From Prevotella sp. (GTDB taxonomy: Bacteria > Bacteroidota > Bacteroidia > Bacteroidales > Bacteroidaceae), in assembly GCA_017449675.1 (NCBI GenBank), contig JAFTFG010000013.1, forward strand, positions 1 through 61,985: a stretch of DNA of 61,985 bases, given 5' to 3'. The translations under genes were made by a program, and so were the position numbers. The notes beneath the pieces are model-generated. The model was not told the DNA's origin and ran no database searches. It worked only from the letters and a program-made list of their open reading frames with translations. Shown here piece by piece: positions 33,881 to 42,426 of the stretch (the stretch's first letter is position 1; every line of letters starts with the position of its first letter).

Positions 33881-35316
33881 TTTACGATTACTTTTTTACC
33901 ATTGATAATGTAGATGCCCTTATTACTCAACTTATTGACACGGACACCGTTCAGGTTGTAGATCGTCTGAGTGGGATTCTTAATAGAAAGATTGCTAATA
34001 CCGGTACCATTGTTAAAGGTAACTTCTCTTGCTCCGGCAGGTATCGTCGTCAGTAAGGCATGGAAACTATTGATAGTGGCAGAGGAGCCGCCTTCTTGGA
34101 ACTTACCGTCATCATTGATACCATACTTTCCTGTGGCACTCTGTGGGGTGTAGATTCCCGCGAATGGGGCTCCTAAAGACTCCGGCGTGTTGACAATGCC
34201 CTTGTCGGTGAAATTCAATTCTGTAACGGCAGCGTCTACGGCAGTGGCGAGGAATGGTATGTTGGCATCGGCATGGTCGGTATAGGTGAAGTTTACAGCA
34301 CTTGCGGTTGATGAGGTATAGGTTGCTATCTTGCAGTTCGTACTGATCTCTGCCTGACCGACATAGAATGGCAGACAGAGCGTGTTGATACCAGTTTGAA
34401 GATTGCGTGTTACTTTGACGGCATCAGCATGGAAGTCAATAGGGGTATAGAAGGGGTAAGCCTCATCAAGAACCAGTTTTGGTGTCGTGTTCTTCTCCCC
34501 ATCCCATCTGATGACATGATCCGTATCAAAGAAATCAACAGGTGAGAGAATCATCAGGTTGGGGTTCTTGGTACGCAGTTGCGGTCCGTCACCGTCAGCG
34601 ACAGCGGCACCAATCAGGTTGAGGAAGCAGACATCACGAGAGAGTTTGCTCAGCAACAGAGAATAGTCATCGTATGCCTCAGTGTGCCAGTCGCCATCCC
34701 ATGTGTTCTGATAGTTTCCTTTTTTCAGAGAGCCTGTTACAATGACCTGCTTGCCTGTTAATGAACCGTCTGCTAATGTCCTGACTGCGACACCATCTAC
34801 CATAGGTCCTTCCAAAAGGATGTCATCAATGTAGACATTCTTTCCATTGTTATCTGCATTATAATTCTCGTAAGGCCAGATTTCCAGCACGGTGTTCTCT
34901 GTATCGACCACTTTGTCGTTGTCGGGACCTACGCTATAATCGAAGACTAAAGTTTGCCATGTGTTAGCCTCGCCATACCAGAACAGGCGATTCAGTGTAT
35001 AGGATCCATCCTTTCCCAGTTTTACAAGAACGTTGTGGGCATCAGGCATTTTGATTCTGATAGAGATACGACGTAGTCCCTTGAGATCAATGGAACCAAG
35101 AGGTAATCCTACATTGTGACGCTCCCAGTCATTAGCAGCGTCTGCTAAAGTTATTCGCAGGCATTTGTTGCCGTCTTCTTCTACAACGGTTGGGGTAGAA
35201 CGGTTCCAAAAGCCACCGTCAGTCCCTGCTTCTTTGTCTTCTCCATTCCAGAGAACGGTCTGTGCAAAACTTGTTGTTGCCATGAGCAACAGGATGAGTA
35301 AGAATCCTTTCTTCAT
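33877..35316 (-). CDS. Secreted protein with galactose-binding-like N-terminal domain
   Basis: The 479-residue protein has a signal peptide (MKKGFLLILLLMATTSFAQ). Residues 20-170 resemble a carbohydrate-binding beta-sandwich (FWNRSTPTVVEEDGNKCLRI, TWQTLVFDYSVG, VYIDDILLEGP). The end, TIYNLNGVRVNKLSNKG and IYIINGKKVIVK, is a common C-terminal beta tail of Prevotella secreted proteins. No catalytic motif was found. Its promoter has the fructan operator, so it probably binds or processes fructan on the surface. It is followed by the coupled small peptide. Confidence 0.7.
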   Translation of the reverse strand: MKKGFLLILLLMATTSFAQTVLWNGEDKEAGTDGGFWNRSTPTVVEEDGNKCLRITLADAANDWERHNVGLPLGSIDLKGLRRISIRIKMPDAHNVLVKLGKDGSYTLNRLFWYGEANTWQTLVFDYSVGPDNDKVVDTENTVLEIWPYENYNADNNGKNVYIDDILLEGPMVDGVAVRTLADGSLTGKQVIVTGSLKKGNYQNTWDGDWHTEAYDDYSLLLSKLSRDVCFLNLIGAAVADGDGPQLRTKNPNLMILSPVDFFDTDHVIRWDGEKNTTPKLVLDEAYPFYTPIDFHADAVKVTRNLQTGINTLCLPFYVGQAEISTNCKIATYTSSTASAVNFTYTDHADANIPFLATAVDAAVTELNFTDKGIVNTPESLGAPFAGIYTPQSATGKYGINDDGKFQEGGSSATINSFHALLTTIPAGAREVTFNNGTGISNLSIKNPTQTIYNLNGVRVNKLSNKGIYIINGKKVIVK

Positions 35317-35368
35317 AATACTTGTAGTTTTAATTAATAAAATGAGATTGTTTGTCTGTTTCTGTTTA

Positions 35369-35446
35369 CAAAATTATGAAGCAGAAAGGATAATAACTAT
35401 CAAAAATGTTTCAGTAAATAAGAAAAATGTTCCTTGAAACAAAGGT
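35369..35446 (-). promoter_or_regulatory. Promoter and bipartite operator of the secreted-protein operon
   Basis: TAATTTTG (35369-35376, minus strand), then at 29 nt ATGTTTCAGTAAATAA (35406-35421) and at 52 nt GTTCCTTGAAACAAAGGTTG (35429-35448). Spacing is identical to the GH32 and SusC1 promoters. Confidence 0.8.
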
Positions 35447-35491
35447 TGACTACAAAGTCAAAATTCTTGAGTTGGTGAAGGTAAAAGTAAT

Positions 35492-35524
35492 CCGCCCAAG
35501 TACTATGACGATACCTGGGCGGAT
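35492..35524 (-). terminator. Terminator after the second DUF4960 gene
   Basis: CCGCCCAAGTA pairs with TACCTGGGCGG with one mismatch. Its stem begins like the terminator at 23936 (CCGCCCA/TGGGCGG), and both follow the same 58-bp repeat. Confidence 0.65.
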
Positions 35525-35529
35525 TTGTA

Positions 35530-35587
35530 AGATTCCTGAAAACAATCTTTTAAATGAATAACCAACTATTAACTACTAATCTCTAAT
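35530..35587. repeat. 58-bp perfect repeat, copy B
   Basis: Identical to 23973-24030. It abuts the stop codon of the second DUF4960 gene. Its perfect identity contrasts with the divergence of the flanking paralogous genes. Confidence 0.95.
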
Positions 35588-37131
35588 TATATGGACATCA
35601 GGTACTCGATACTGTTCTTCGCCAGTTTGAGGATGTTGCCCTGATAAGCGTTGTTTTTGGGAGTTGCACTGATGTCGTTAGTGCCGTCCTCGTTCTTCAT
35701 AGAGAACTCGCAACCACCGTTACCGATGCAGAGTACGGTACCGCAACCTTTCTGGAATCCCTCGGGTGCCTTCTCGGCACCCTTTGCCTCCCAGATGTTG
35801 AGTTGGTTGACCCATTTTACCTCACCATCCCAAGTACCTAATGGATAGATGCCATATTCAGTGGTAAGCGCATTGTAGCATTCTTCTGTGTCGTTATCGA
35901 ATTCCGTTAAAGTCTTTGGTATGTCGAAGAACAGACAGTTGTGGTTTTCTGTCCATCCAGCACCCTTCATGGCAATGGCGGCAAACGTCACGTCGTTCAT
36001 TTTCTCAACATTCATACCGGCATAGATAGCATGGGTGCTGAGGTCCTTGGAGAACTTACCGGTATTAAGGCATACGCCCATCTTCCAGACATCGTTGTTG
36101 ATGTTACCACGACCTGTGTCGATACCAGGTGCTGTGCGAAGGAGTGAGGTGGGGACACGGTTGATGGTGCCGATATATGGTACGGCATATGACCATAAGA
36201 GCAGGTTACCGCCGTTCTTCACATACTGTTCGATGATGGGAGCGGCATTCTTTGCCAAGTCGGAGAAATTCCATACATCGTCAGCACTGCCCTCGTCAAA
36301 GTCACGCAACCAGAAAAGCATGCGGTAGTCCTCGATGTCCTCCACCTTGTTGATATTACCGAAGTATACATACTCGCCCTTTGGATAGTTCTCCTGGAAC
36401 CACAGCCATGCGGAGGCCTCATCGTCGTCGCCGTTGGCAACGAGTTCCTCTGGAGTAGCATATTCAGAGAGGAAGGCTGGAATCTTACCGCCAATCTTAG
36501 CAGAGGCCTCGATGGGCAGTGCCTTACCCTCGCTGTTCTGGGCTATCAGGGTAGCCTCCCAGCGTTCTTTCATCTGTACACCCTTCAGCAGATAAGAAGT
36601 GCCGTTGACCGTCTCGTTGATTTTCTTAGAACCATCTCCATTCACCAGGGTCAGGATATAGGATGTGGCATCCTCGGCGGCAGTCCATGTCACCTCCAGG
36701 TTATGCTCATCCTCAGAGATGTCAATCTGTGTCATCTTCAGATTTGTGGGAGCAGTAGCACCAGGGCGTGTGTAGGAGGTCATCACACCATTAGAGATAG
36801 CATCCTCGGTGGCATATTTGAAGAGGAACTCATAGAGTTGGTTGGTCTCCAGGTTCTTCAGCGTGAATGAACCATTGGGACATGGGGTGAGTGCCTGTAT
36901 CTGTGAGCCGTTCTTGAATACAGCCACCTGCATGACAGCACCATTGTTACTGACAGGCCATGTCAGTGTATAGTCATAGTTGTTGTCACCGCTTGGTGTA
37001 CCCGTGATATCGGTTACGGCAGGACTATTTAACTGCATCTTGGCAGAGCCGGGGAGGTCGCGGTCTTGGCAGGAGGCAAAGAGCAGTATGCCAAGCAGTG
37101 CGACACCTATTTTATTATATATAGTCTTCAT
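35587..37131 (-). CDS. DUF4960 surface lipoprotein 2
   Basis: The 514-residue protein has a lipoprotein signal (LLFASCQDR, Cys21), two Ig/fibronectin-like repeats (NLKMTQIDISEDEHNLEVTW; ATSYILTLVNGDGSKK), and a C-terminal DUF4960-like domain (EYVYFGNINKVEDIEDYRML, NGGNLLLWSYAVPYIG, GCGTVLCIGNGGCEF). It is in the position of SusE in the second SusC/SusD operon. Sequence similarity to the first DUF4960 protein is low but the layout is the same, so it may bind a different fructan. Confidence 0.78.
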   Translation of the reverse strand: MKTIYNKIGVALLGILLFASCQDRDLPGSAKMQLNSPAVTDITGTPSGDNNYDYTLTWPVSNNGAVMQVAVFKNGSQIQALTPCPNGSFTLKNLETNQLYEFLFKYATEDAISNGVMTSYTRPGATAPTNLKMTQIDISEDEHNLEVTWTAAEDATSYILTLVNGDGSKKINETVNGTSYLLKGVQMKERWEATLIAQNSEGKALPIEASAKIGGKIPAFLSEYATPEELVANGDDDEASAWLWFQENYPKGEYVYFGNINKVEDIEDYRMLFWLRDFDEGSADDVWNFSDLAKNAAPIIEQYVKNGGNLLLWSYAVPYIGTINRVPTSLLRTAPGIDTGRGNINNDVWKMGVCLNTGKFSKDLSTHAIYAGMNVEKMNDVTFAAIAMKGAGWTENHNCLFFDIPKTLTEFDNDTEECYNALTTEYGIYPLGTWDGEVKWVNQLNIWEAKGAEKAPEGFQKGCGTVLCIGNGGCEFSMKNEDGTNDISATPKNNAYQGNILKLAKNSIEYLMSI

Positions 37132-37167
37132 AATGTTCTATGTTTAATGTTCAAAGTTCAATGAATA

Positions 37168-38883
37168 TTAATAGCCTTTGTTCTGATGATAGAGTCCCTG
37201 TACGTAGTTCATCTGGTTAGATGCGATAGGGAAGTACTCGTTCTTGCCTGCTGTGAAGAAGGCATCCTTGTAGTAGAGGGCATAGGTCTGTCCGTCATAC
37301 TCGTCTGTCACCTCTGTCTCGAAATACTTGTTCAGTGTGGTGGACAGCAAGCCCCAACGACGAAGGTCGAAGAAGCGATGACCCTCCATGGCGAGTTCCA
37401 AACGACGCTCCCAACGCAAAGCCTTACGGGCATCGTCCTTGGAGGCGAAACTACCATAGAGGCTAATGTCGCACTGGTTCTTGGCATACTTGATGAGAGA
37501 GGTGTTGCTGATATCTTTCTTGGCACGGTCGCGGATGGTGTTGATGATCTCCAGAGCCTCACCGTTGTAGTCGCCACTCTCAATGAGAGCCTCGGCACGC
37601 ATCAGCATCACATCGGTATAGCGGAGCACATAGTCGTTCTGAGCGAAGGCTTGCCAGGGGTAGTCGTATGTCTCACCCTTAGAACGCTGTGGAACCTCTT
37701 TCATAGAGCAGTAGTAGCCATAGGTGTTAGGAGTACGGCTGTTCGCCTTGGTCAATGTGTATGCCTCCTCATACTTATAAGGATAAGTCGGCATACCAAC
37801 GGTATGGAACAGACGTGGGTCGTATTTGAACTTCGCATCAGCACCGTTGACGACGATGGCATTGTGGTCCTCGTCGAAGTCGTCCATAGGCAGTCCATTC
37901 TTGGTCTTGAAGGCATTGACAAGGTTCTGTGAGGGCTTGTGGAAGTCCCATCCGCATGACCAGATGCCCCATACGCCATTCAACATGTTCGACCAGTTGG
38001 CACGTCCGAACTGTGTGCCGTCGTCTGCCTTGCCTGAGTGCTGTACGGCGAAGATGCTCTCGCAAGAGTTAGCATAGTCCTGCAGGAAAATGTGTCCGTA
38101 GGTGTCCAGATAGTCGTACTTGGAGTTCTTGACCACTTCTGTATATTCCAGCACCTTCTTGATCTTAGTCTGGTCAACATGGCTGTAGCCCGTTGTTGCC
38201 TCATAACCGTCACCGTATGCCCAGTTGAGGTAGCATTTTGCCAGGTAAGCAGCGGCAGCCACCTTGTGGGCACGACCAGTCTTGCCTGGTTCAGCCTCAG
38301 CCAGATTCTCATAGGCATACTGGAAGTCGTCGATGATGAGTTGCATGATCTCATCGTGAGAACTCTGTGGAGTAGCCTCGATAGCGGTATTATCCATACC
38401 TTCCTTGATGAAAGGCACCTCATACCACATCTGTTGGAGTTTGTAATAGAAATGACCACGCAGGAAACGTGTCTCGGCTTTCAATTGTTTGATGGCAGCA
38501 GTCTCTTCGACATTCTCCATCGACTCCAGGGCGCGGTTGACACGTGAGATGGCACTGTAGAGTTGATACCATAGTTCGTCGAACTCACCACGGTCGGGCT
38601 GCAGGGTAGCGAAGATCTCCATGGGGTGATAACCCGTGTCATTCTCACCAGAACCACCTTTTAGGCAGTCGTCGGCACTCATATCGCCGTATGGCCACAG
38701 GTTAAACGGATAAGAATACCAGTCATCGCCCAGTTTGGCATAGGCTGCGGTGACAAGTTTCTCAGGGCTTGAGAACGCAGTCTCTTCATCGAGCGTACCC
38801 TGTGGCTTCATATCGTCGACGCTACATGATACTGCAAAAACGGAAAGCAGTAAGGATGCGATATATATATTAATCTTTTTCAT
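37168..38883 (-). CDS. SusD family glycan-binding lipoprotein 2
   Basis: The 571-residue protein has a lipoprotein signal (VFAVSCSVDD, Cys20), then MKPQGTLDEETAFSSPEKLV, ETRFLRGHFYYKLQQMWYE, RYTDVMLMRAEALIESG and the C-terminal WERRLELAMEGHRFFDLRRW. It pairs with susC2, 49 nt away. Close to SusD1 in length and motif order, so the two pairs probably arose by duplication. Confidence 0.95.
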   Translation of the reverse strand: MKKINIYIASLLLSVFAVSCSVDDMKPQGTLDEETAFSSPEKLVTAAYAKLGDDWYSYPFNLWPYGDMSADDCLKGGSGENDTGYHPMEIFATLQPDRGEFDELWYQLYSAISRVNRALESMENVEETAAIKQLKAETRFLRGHFYYKLQQMWYEVPFIKEGMDNTAIEATPQSSHDEIMQLIIDDFQYAYENLAEAEPGKTGRAHKVAAAAYLAKCYLNWAYGDGYEATTGYSHVDQTKIKKVLEYTEVVKNSKYDYLDTYGHIFLQDYANSCESIFAVQHSGKADDGTQFGRANWSNMLNGVWGIWSCGWDFHKPSQNLVNAFKTKNGLPMDDFDEDHNAIVVNGADAKFKYDPRLFHTVGMPTYPYKYEEAYTLTKANSRTPNTYGYYCSMKEVPQRSKGETYDYPWQAFAQNDYVLRYTDVMLMRAEALIESGDYNGEALEIINTIRDRAKKDISNTSLIKYAKNQCDISLYGSFASKDDARKALRWERRLELAMEGHRFFDLRRWGLLSTTLNKYFETEVTDEYDGQTYALYYKDAFFTAGKNEYFPIASNQMNYVQGLYHQNKGY

Positions 38884-38932
38884 TGCTTTATTTTCTTAAT
38901 TCTTAATTCTTGACTCTTAATTCCAAACTAAG

Positions 38933-41900
38933 TTAGAATCCCAGTTGTATTCCAAATGTGAAGGAAGCAGTGTGAGGATAGTTCCAAGCAGTGTTCTCTG
39001 GGTCGGAGCAGGTCAAAGAACTTGACTTGATAGTCCAGAGGTTGTCGCCAGAGAGGTATACACGGGCACTTGACAGCAACAGTTTCTTCACGATATTGGC
39101 AGGCACGGTGTAACCCAGTTGCAGGGTGCGCAGTTTGGCATAAGAGCCATTTTCTACGAAGTAAGACGACATACGTCCCTCGTCGGCACCATTCGAGGTG
39201 GTCAGAGCGGGAATACTGGAGTTCGCATTGGCAGGAGTCCATGCGTCAGTCACACGAGCACCCTTGTTAGAACCGGCATCGGTGATGCTCCAGAAATCAG
39301 TCTGATATTTCTGATTATTGATAACGTCGACACCTGACACGCCCTGCCAGAACATGGTGAAGTCGAAGTTGCGATAAGAGAGGTTGATATTCAGACCCCA
39401 AGAGAAGTTGGGCACGGGATTGAACACCCATGTGCGGTCTGCCTCGTTGATCTTACCGTCACCGTTGAGGTCGGCATACTTCAGACCACCGACACGGGCA
39501 CCGGCCTGTCCATGAGCAAGAACCTCCTCACGGGTCTGATAGAGTCCCTCTACCACATAGCCAATCAATGAGCCGTATGCCTTCTCGTCTTTTGCAAGGT
39601 TGTGATAATCATTGTGCTCGTAAGAGTTCTTCGACTTCTCAGGCAGATAGGTCACCTTTGAACGGTAGAAGTCAACATTACCAGTGATGTCGTAAGCAAG
39701 TCCGTAGGCTGTCTTGTGGCGATAGCCCAGATTCAGTTCCATACCCCAGTTCTTCAGTGTGGGACCGTTGATCCAGGTCTGACCACCGAAACCGATCGCA
39801 CCGAGGAAGGCAGGCTGTACGAGCATATCCTTCGTCTCTTTGAAGAAGAGGTCGTAAGAGCCGTAGAGGTCACCTCCGAAGAGTGAGAAATCAGTACCGA
39901 AGTTCCACTGTGACGAGGACTCCCACTTCAAGTCCTCATTAGCGGACTGTGACTTATAGTAACCAGAGGGCAGTGTGCCAGAGCCTTGCAGGTTGAGGTC
40001 GTAAGCAGTGGAGTTCTCACGTGTTGAGCCGTAGTCAGCGATATAGAGTCCATAGTGGGCGATATTTGAGTTCATGCCCTGGTTACCGGTCACACCGTAA
40101 CTGGCGCGGATCTTCCAATCGCGGAGCCACTCAGCCTTGATGTGCTTAGAGAGTCGATAACCGAGAGATACTGACGGGAAGGTACCATACTGGTGGTTCT
40201 TACCGAAACGGCTGGAACCGTCATGACGCAGGGTGAAAGAGGCAAGCAACTGGTCGTTCCAGTTATAGTCAATCTTACCGAAGTAGGACATCAGTTTATA
40301 GCCGTCACCAGCACCACGAACGGTCTGGATGCCAGTACCAGCACTTGGCCACATATAGTCGATAGTCTCCAGGGGATAGTCGTTACGACGACCCGCAAAG
40401 TCGATACCATTGTCCTGGTGAGCCTCGAGACCGAGCAGGATGTTGAGGTTGTGGTTCTCCACGATATCGAAGTTATACTGGACGGTATTTGACCATGTCC
40501 ACTTGGTGCTGTGGGTCTGAGCCAGTTCACTGGCATTGGTGTCGTTGTTGACCACGTCAGAGTGCCATGTGTGAGTCAGCGCACGGATAAAACTATTGGT
40601 ATAGTCGATACCGAAGTTAGAGCGGAAGAGCAGTCCTTCGATAGGCGTGATATCCACGTAGGTATTGGCGAAGATGCGCCATTTCTTCAAGCGGTTGTCC
40701 TTGTTGTGATAGAGTTCACGCATGGGGTTCTGACGGTCGCTCATACCACCGACAGGACCGGAGAAGGTCTCGCCGTCGATCTCGTAGACAGGAAGTGTTG
40801 GAGCCATCTTGAGCGCATTCTCCAATGGAGCGCAGTCCACATTATTAGAATAAGAGAAGGTGGCATTCTCACCAACGGAGATAATCTTGTTGATTTTGTA
40901 AGAACTGTTGAAGCGAGCCGAGAAATTCTCGAAGTCAGTGTGTTTCAAGACACCAAGTGCCTTCTTATATCCGGCAGAGAAAAGGGTTGTTGCCTTCTCG
41001 TTGGCCTTAGAGAGTGATATGTCGTAGTTCTGGGTAATACCTGTGCGTCCGATCTCATCCACCCAGTCGGTATTACTGTATGGCATCGTCTGCTTGGCAT
41101 TCATGAAGCCATCGTAGAAACCACCTACCGTATAGGAGTCCATCGTGCCAGTAGCAGGGTTATAGACAGAGATAGGAGTACCTCCGTCAACATGGAGTGA
41201 CAAGCCGTAGTTCTGGGCATAGTCGTCAGGGTTCTTGCCGTCGTTGAGGGCTGCCTGCACCAAAGCGGTAGCATACTGCTGACTATTGAGGAGTTTCATC
41301 TTCTGAGTCATCCATGAAACAGATACAGAGGCGTTGAAGTTGATGTTAATCTTATCGCCTTTCTTTCCTTTCTTAGTAGTGATGACAATGACACCATTGG
41401 CAGCACGGCTACCATAGATGGAGGCAGAAGCGGCATCCTTCAATACCTGCATGGACTCGATGTCGGCTGCATTTAGACTGTTGAGTGATCCGCTATAGGG
41501 CATGCCGTCCACGATGTACAGAGGTGTCGTGCTAGAACCGCCCATTGAACCGATACCACGAATGTGGACATCAGCCTCACCGGATGGGGAACCGTTGGAA
41601 GTGATGGTCATACCAGGCACCTTACCCTGCAGGGAAGCCATGGGGTCGGTGTTGCTCGTTTTGAAGTCTTTAGTCTCAACAACACCTACAGAACCGGTCA
41701 GGTCTGCTTTCCGTTGCACTTGATAACCTGTAACTACGACCTCATTCAATAACTGAGCATCGTCTTTCAGGGTTACTGTCATGCCATTAGCGGCAGGCAA
41801 CTCAACGGTCTGGTAACCGATATAACTGAAGACGAGGGTCTTTCCTGCCTCTACCTTCAACTTAAAGTTACCGTCGAAATCAGTTACGGTACCGTTTGTC

Positions 41901-42037
41901 GTACCTTTCTCCATGACGGTGGCACCGATGACTGGCCCCATGGCGTCATTCACTGTTCCCGTAATCTCTTGCGCGTACATTATTGTACATAGCATCAGCA
42001 TCAGGAAACTTGAAATGATTCTTTTAGTTTGTTTCAT
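38933..42037 (-). CDS. SusC family TonB-dependent transporter 2
   Basis: The 1034-residue protein has a signal peptide, a carboxypeptidase-like domain (EITGTVNDAMGPVIGATVME), the plug (PLYIVDGMPYSGSLNSLNAA; QVLKDAASASIYGSRAANGV) and a barrel ending in FTFGIQLGF. It has the same length as SusC1. The DNA over the plug's Ala-Ser-rich stretch is almost identical between the two genes while the barrel has diverged. It likely imports a related fructan of different linkage or size. Its promoter carries the same bipartite operator. Confidence 0.96.
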   Translation of the reverse strand: MKQTKRIISSFLMLMLCTIMYAQEITGTVNDAMGPVIGATVMEKGTTNGTVTDFDGNFKLKVEAGKTLVFSYIGYQTVELPAANGMTVTLKDDAQLLNEVVVTGYQVQRKADLTGSVGVVETKDFKTSNTDPMASLQGKVPGMTITSNGSPSGEADVHIRGIGSMGGSSTTPLYIVDGMPYSGSLNSLNAADIESMQVLKDAASASIYGSRAANGVIVITTKKGKKGDKININFNASVSVSWMTQKMKLLNSQQYATALVQAALNDGKNPDDYAQNYGLSLHVDGGTPISVYNPATGTMDSYTVGGFYDGFMNAKQTMPYSNTDWVDEIGRTGITQNYDISLSKANEKATTLFSAGYKKALGVLKHTDFENFSARFNSSYKINKIISVGENATFSYSNNVDCAPLENALKMAPTLPVYEIDGETFSGPVGGMSDRQNPMRELYHNKDNRLKKWRIFANTYVDITPIEGLLFRSNFGIDYTNSFIRALTHTWHSDVVNNDTNASELAQTHSTKWTWSNTVQYNFDIVENHNLNILLGLEAHQDNGIDFAGRRNDYPLETIDYMWPSAGTGIQTVRGAGDGYKLMSYFGKIDYNWNDQLLASFTLRHDGSSRFGKNHQYGTFPSVSLGYRLSKHIKAEWLRDWKIRASYGVTGNQGMNSNIAHYGLYIADYGSTRENSTAYDLNLQGSGTLPSGYYKSQSANEDLKWESSSQWNFGTDFSLFGGDLYGSYDLFFKETKDMLVQPAFLGAIGFGGQTWINGPTLKNWGMELNLGYRHKTAYGLAYDITGNVDFYRSKVTYLPEKSKNSYEHNDYHNLAKDEKAYGSLIGYVVEGLYQTREEVLAHGQAGARVGGLKYADLNGDGKINEADRTWVFNPVPNFSWGLNINLSYRNFDFTMFWQGVSGVDVINNQKYQTDFWSITDAGSNKGARVTDAWTPANANSSIPALTTSNGADEGRMSSYFVENGSYAKLRTLQLGYTVPANIVKKLLLSSARVYLSGDNLWTIKSSSLTCSDPENTAWNYPHTASFTFGIQLGF

Positions 42038-42076
42038 TTGCTTTTAATATTGGTTAGTACATAAAATTAACTGATG

Positions 42077-42155
42077 CAAAAATACACTTCTTATAAGAAG
42101 TCAGATGCAAAAGATGTTTCAAAGAACTAAAAAAATCGTTCGTTGTAACAAAAGT
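42077..42155 (-). promoter_or_regulatory. Promoter and bipartite operator of the SusC2 operon
   Basis: TATTTTTG (42077-42084, minus strand), at 29 nt ATGTTTCAAAGAACTAA (42114-42130) and at 53 nt GTTCGTTGTAACAAAAGTGG (42138-42157). There is one extra base in the proximal site compared with the other three promoters. The rest of the 389-nt gap holds the candidate RNA at 42202. Confidence 0.78.
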
Positions 42156-42201
42156 GGTAGGGTTTGAACGATTTTTATTAGCATTCCCGTCATGATCCTC
42201 T

Positions 42202-42322
42202 TACCTTTGCAGGTGGATTCATACATAAGGATAAGAAAGGTGTGGAACACGATATTTCTTCGTTCGAACCAGGTCTGCGACAACCTCAGAATAGACGGAA
42301 ATATCAGTCCACACCTCTTTTT
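42202..42322 (+). ncRNA. Candidate small RNA divergent to susC2
   Basis: TACCTTTG at 42202-42209 would start a plus-strand transcript near 42215. It folds as a nested hairpin: AGGTGTGGA (42238-42246) with TCCACACCT (42308-42316), and GATATTTC (42251-42258) with GAAATATC (42298-42305), followed by CTTTTTG, a terminator-like tail. The inner part contains a further possible GAACC/CTGCGAC structure that has a partner at 42360. No reading frame covers it. It could also be the 3' hairpin of the regulator 2 mRNA read the other way. Confidence 0.5.
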
Positions 42323-42426
42323 GTGTGTTGATGTCTCTTTCTACTCTGTTTCTACCAAGGGTCGCAGTTCGGTTCGACAAGAGTGGTTGCAAAGATACTA
42401 ATTTTATATCAAAAACAGTTGTCAGA

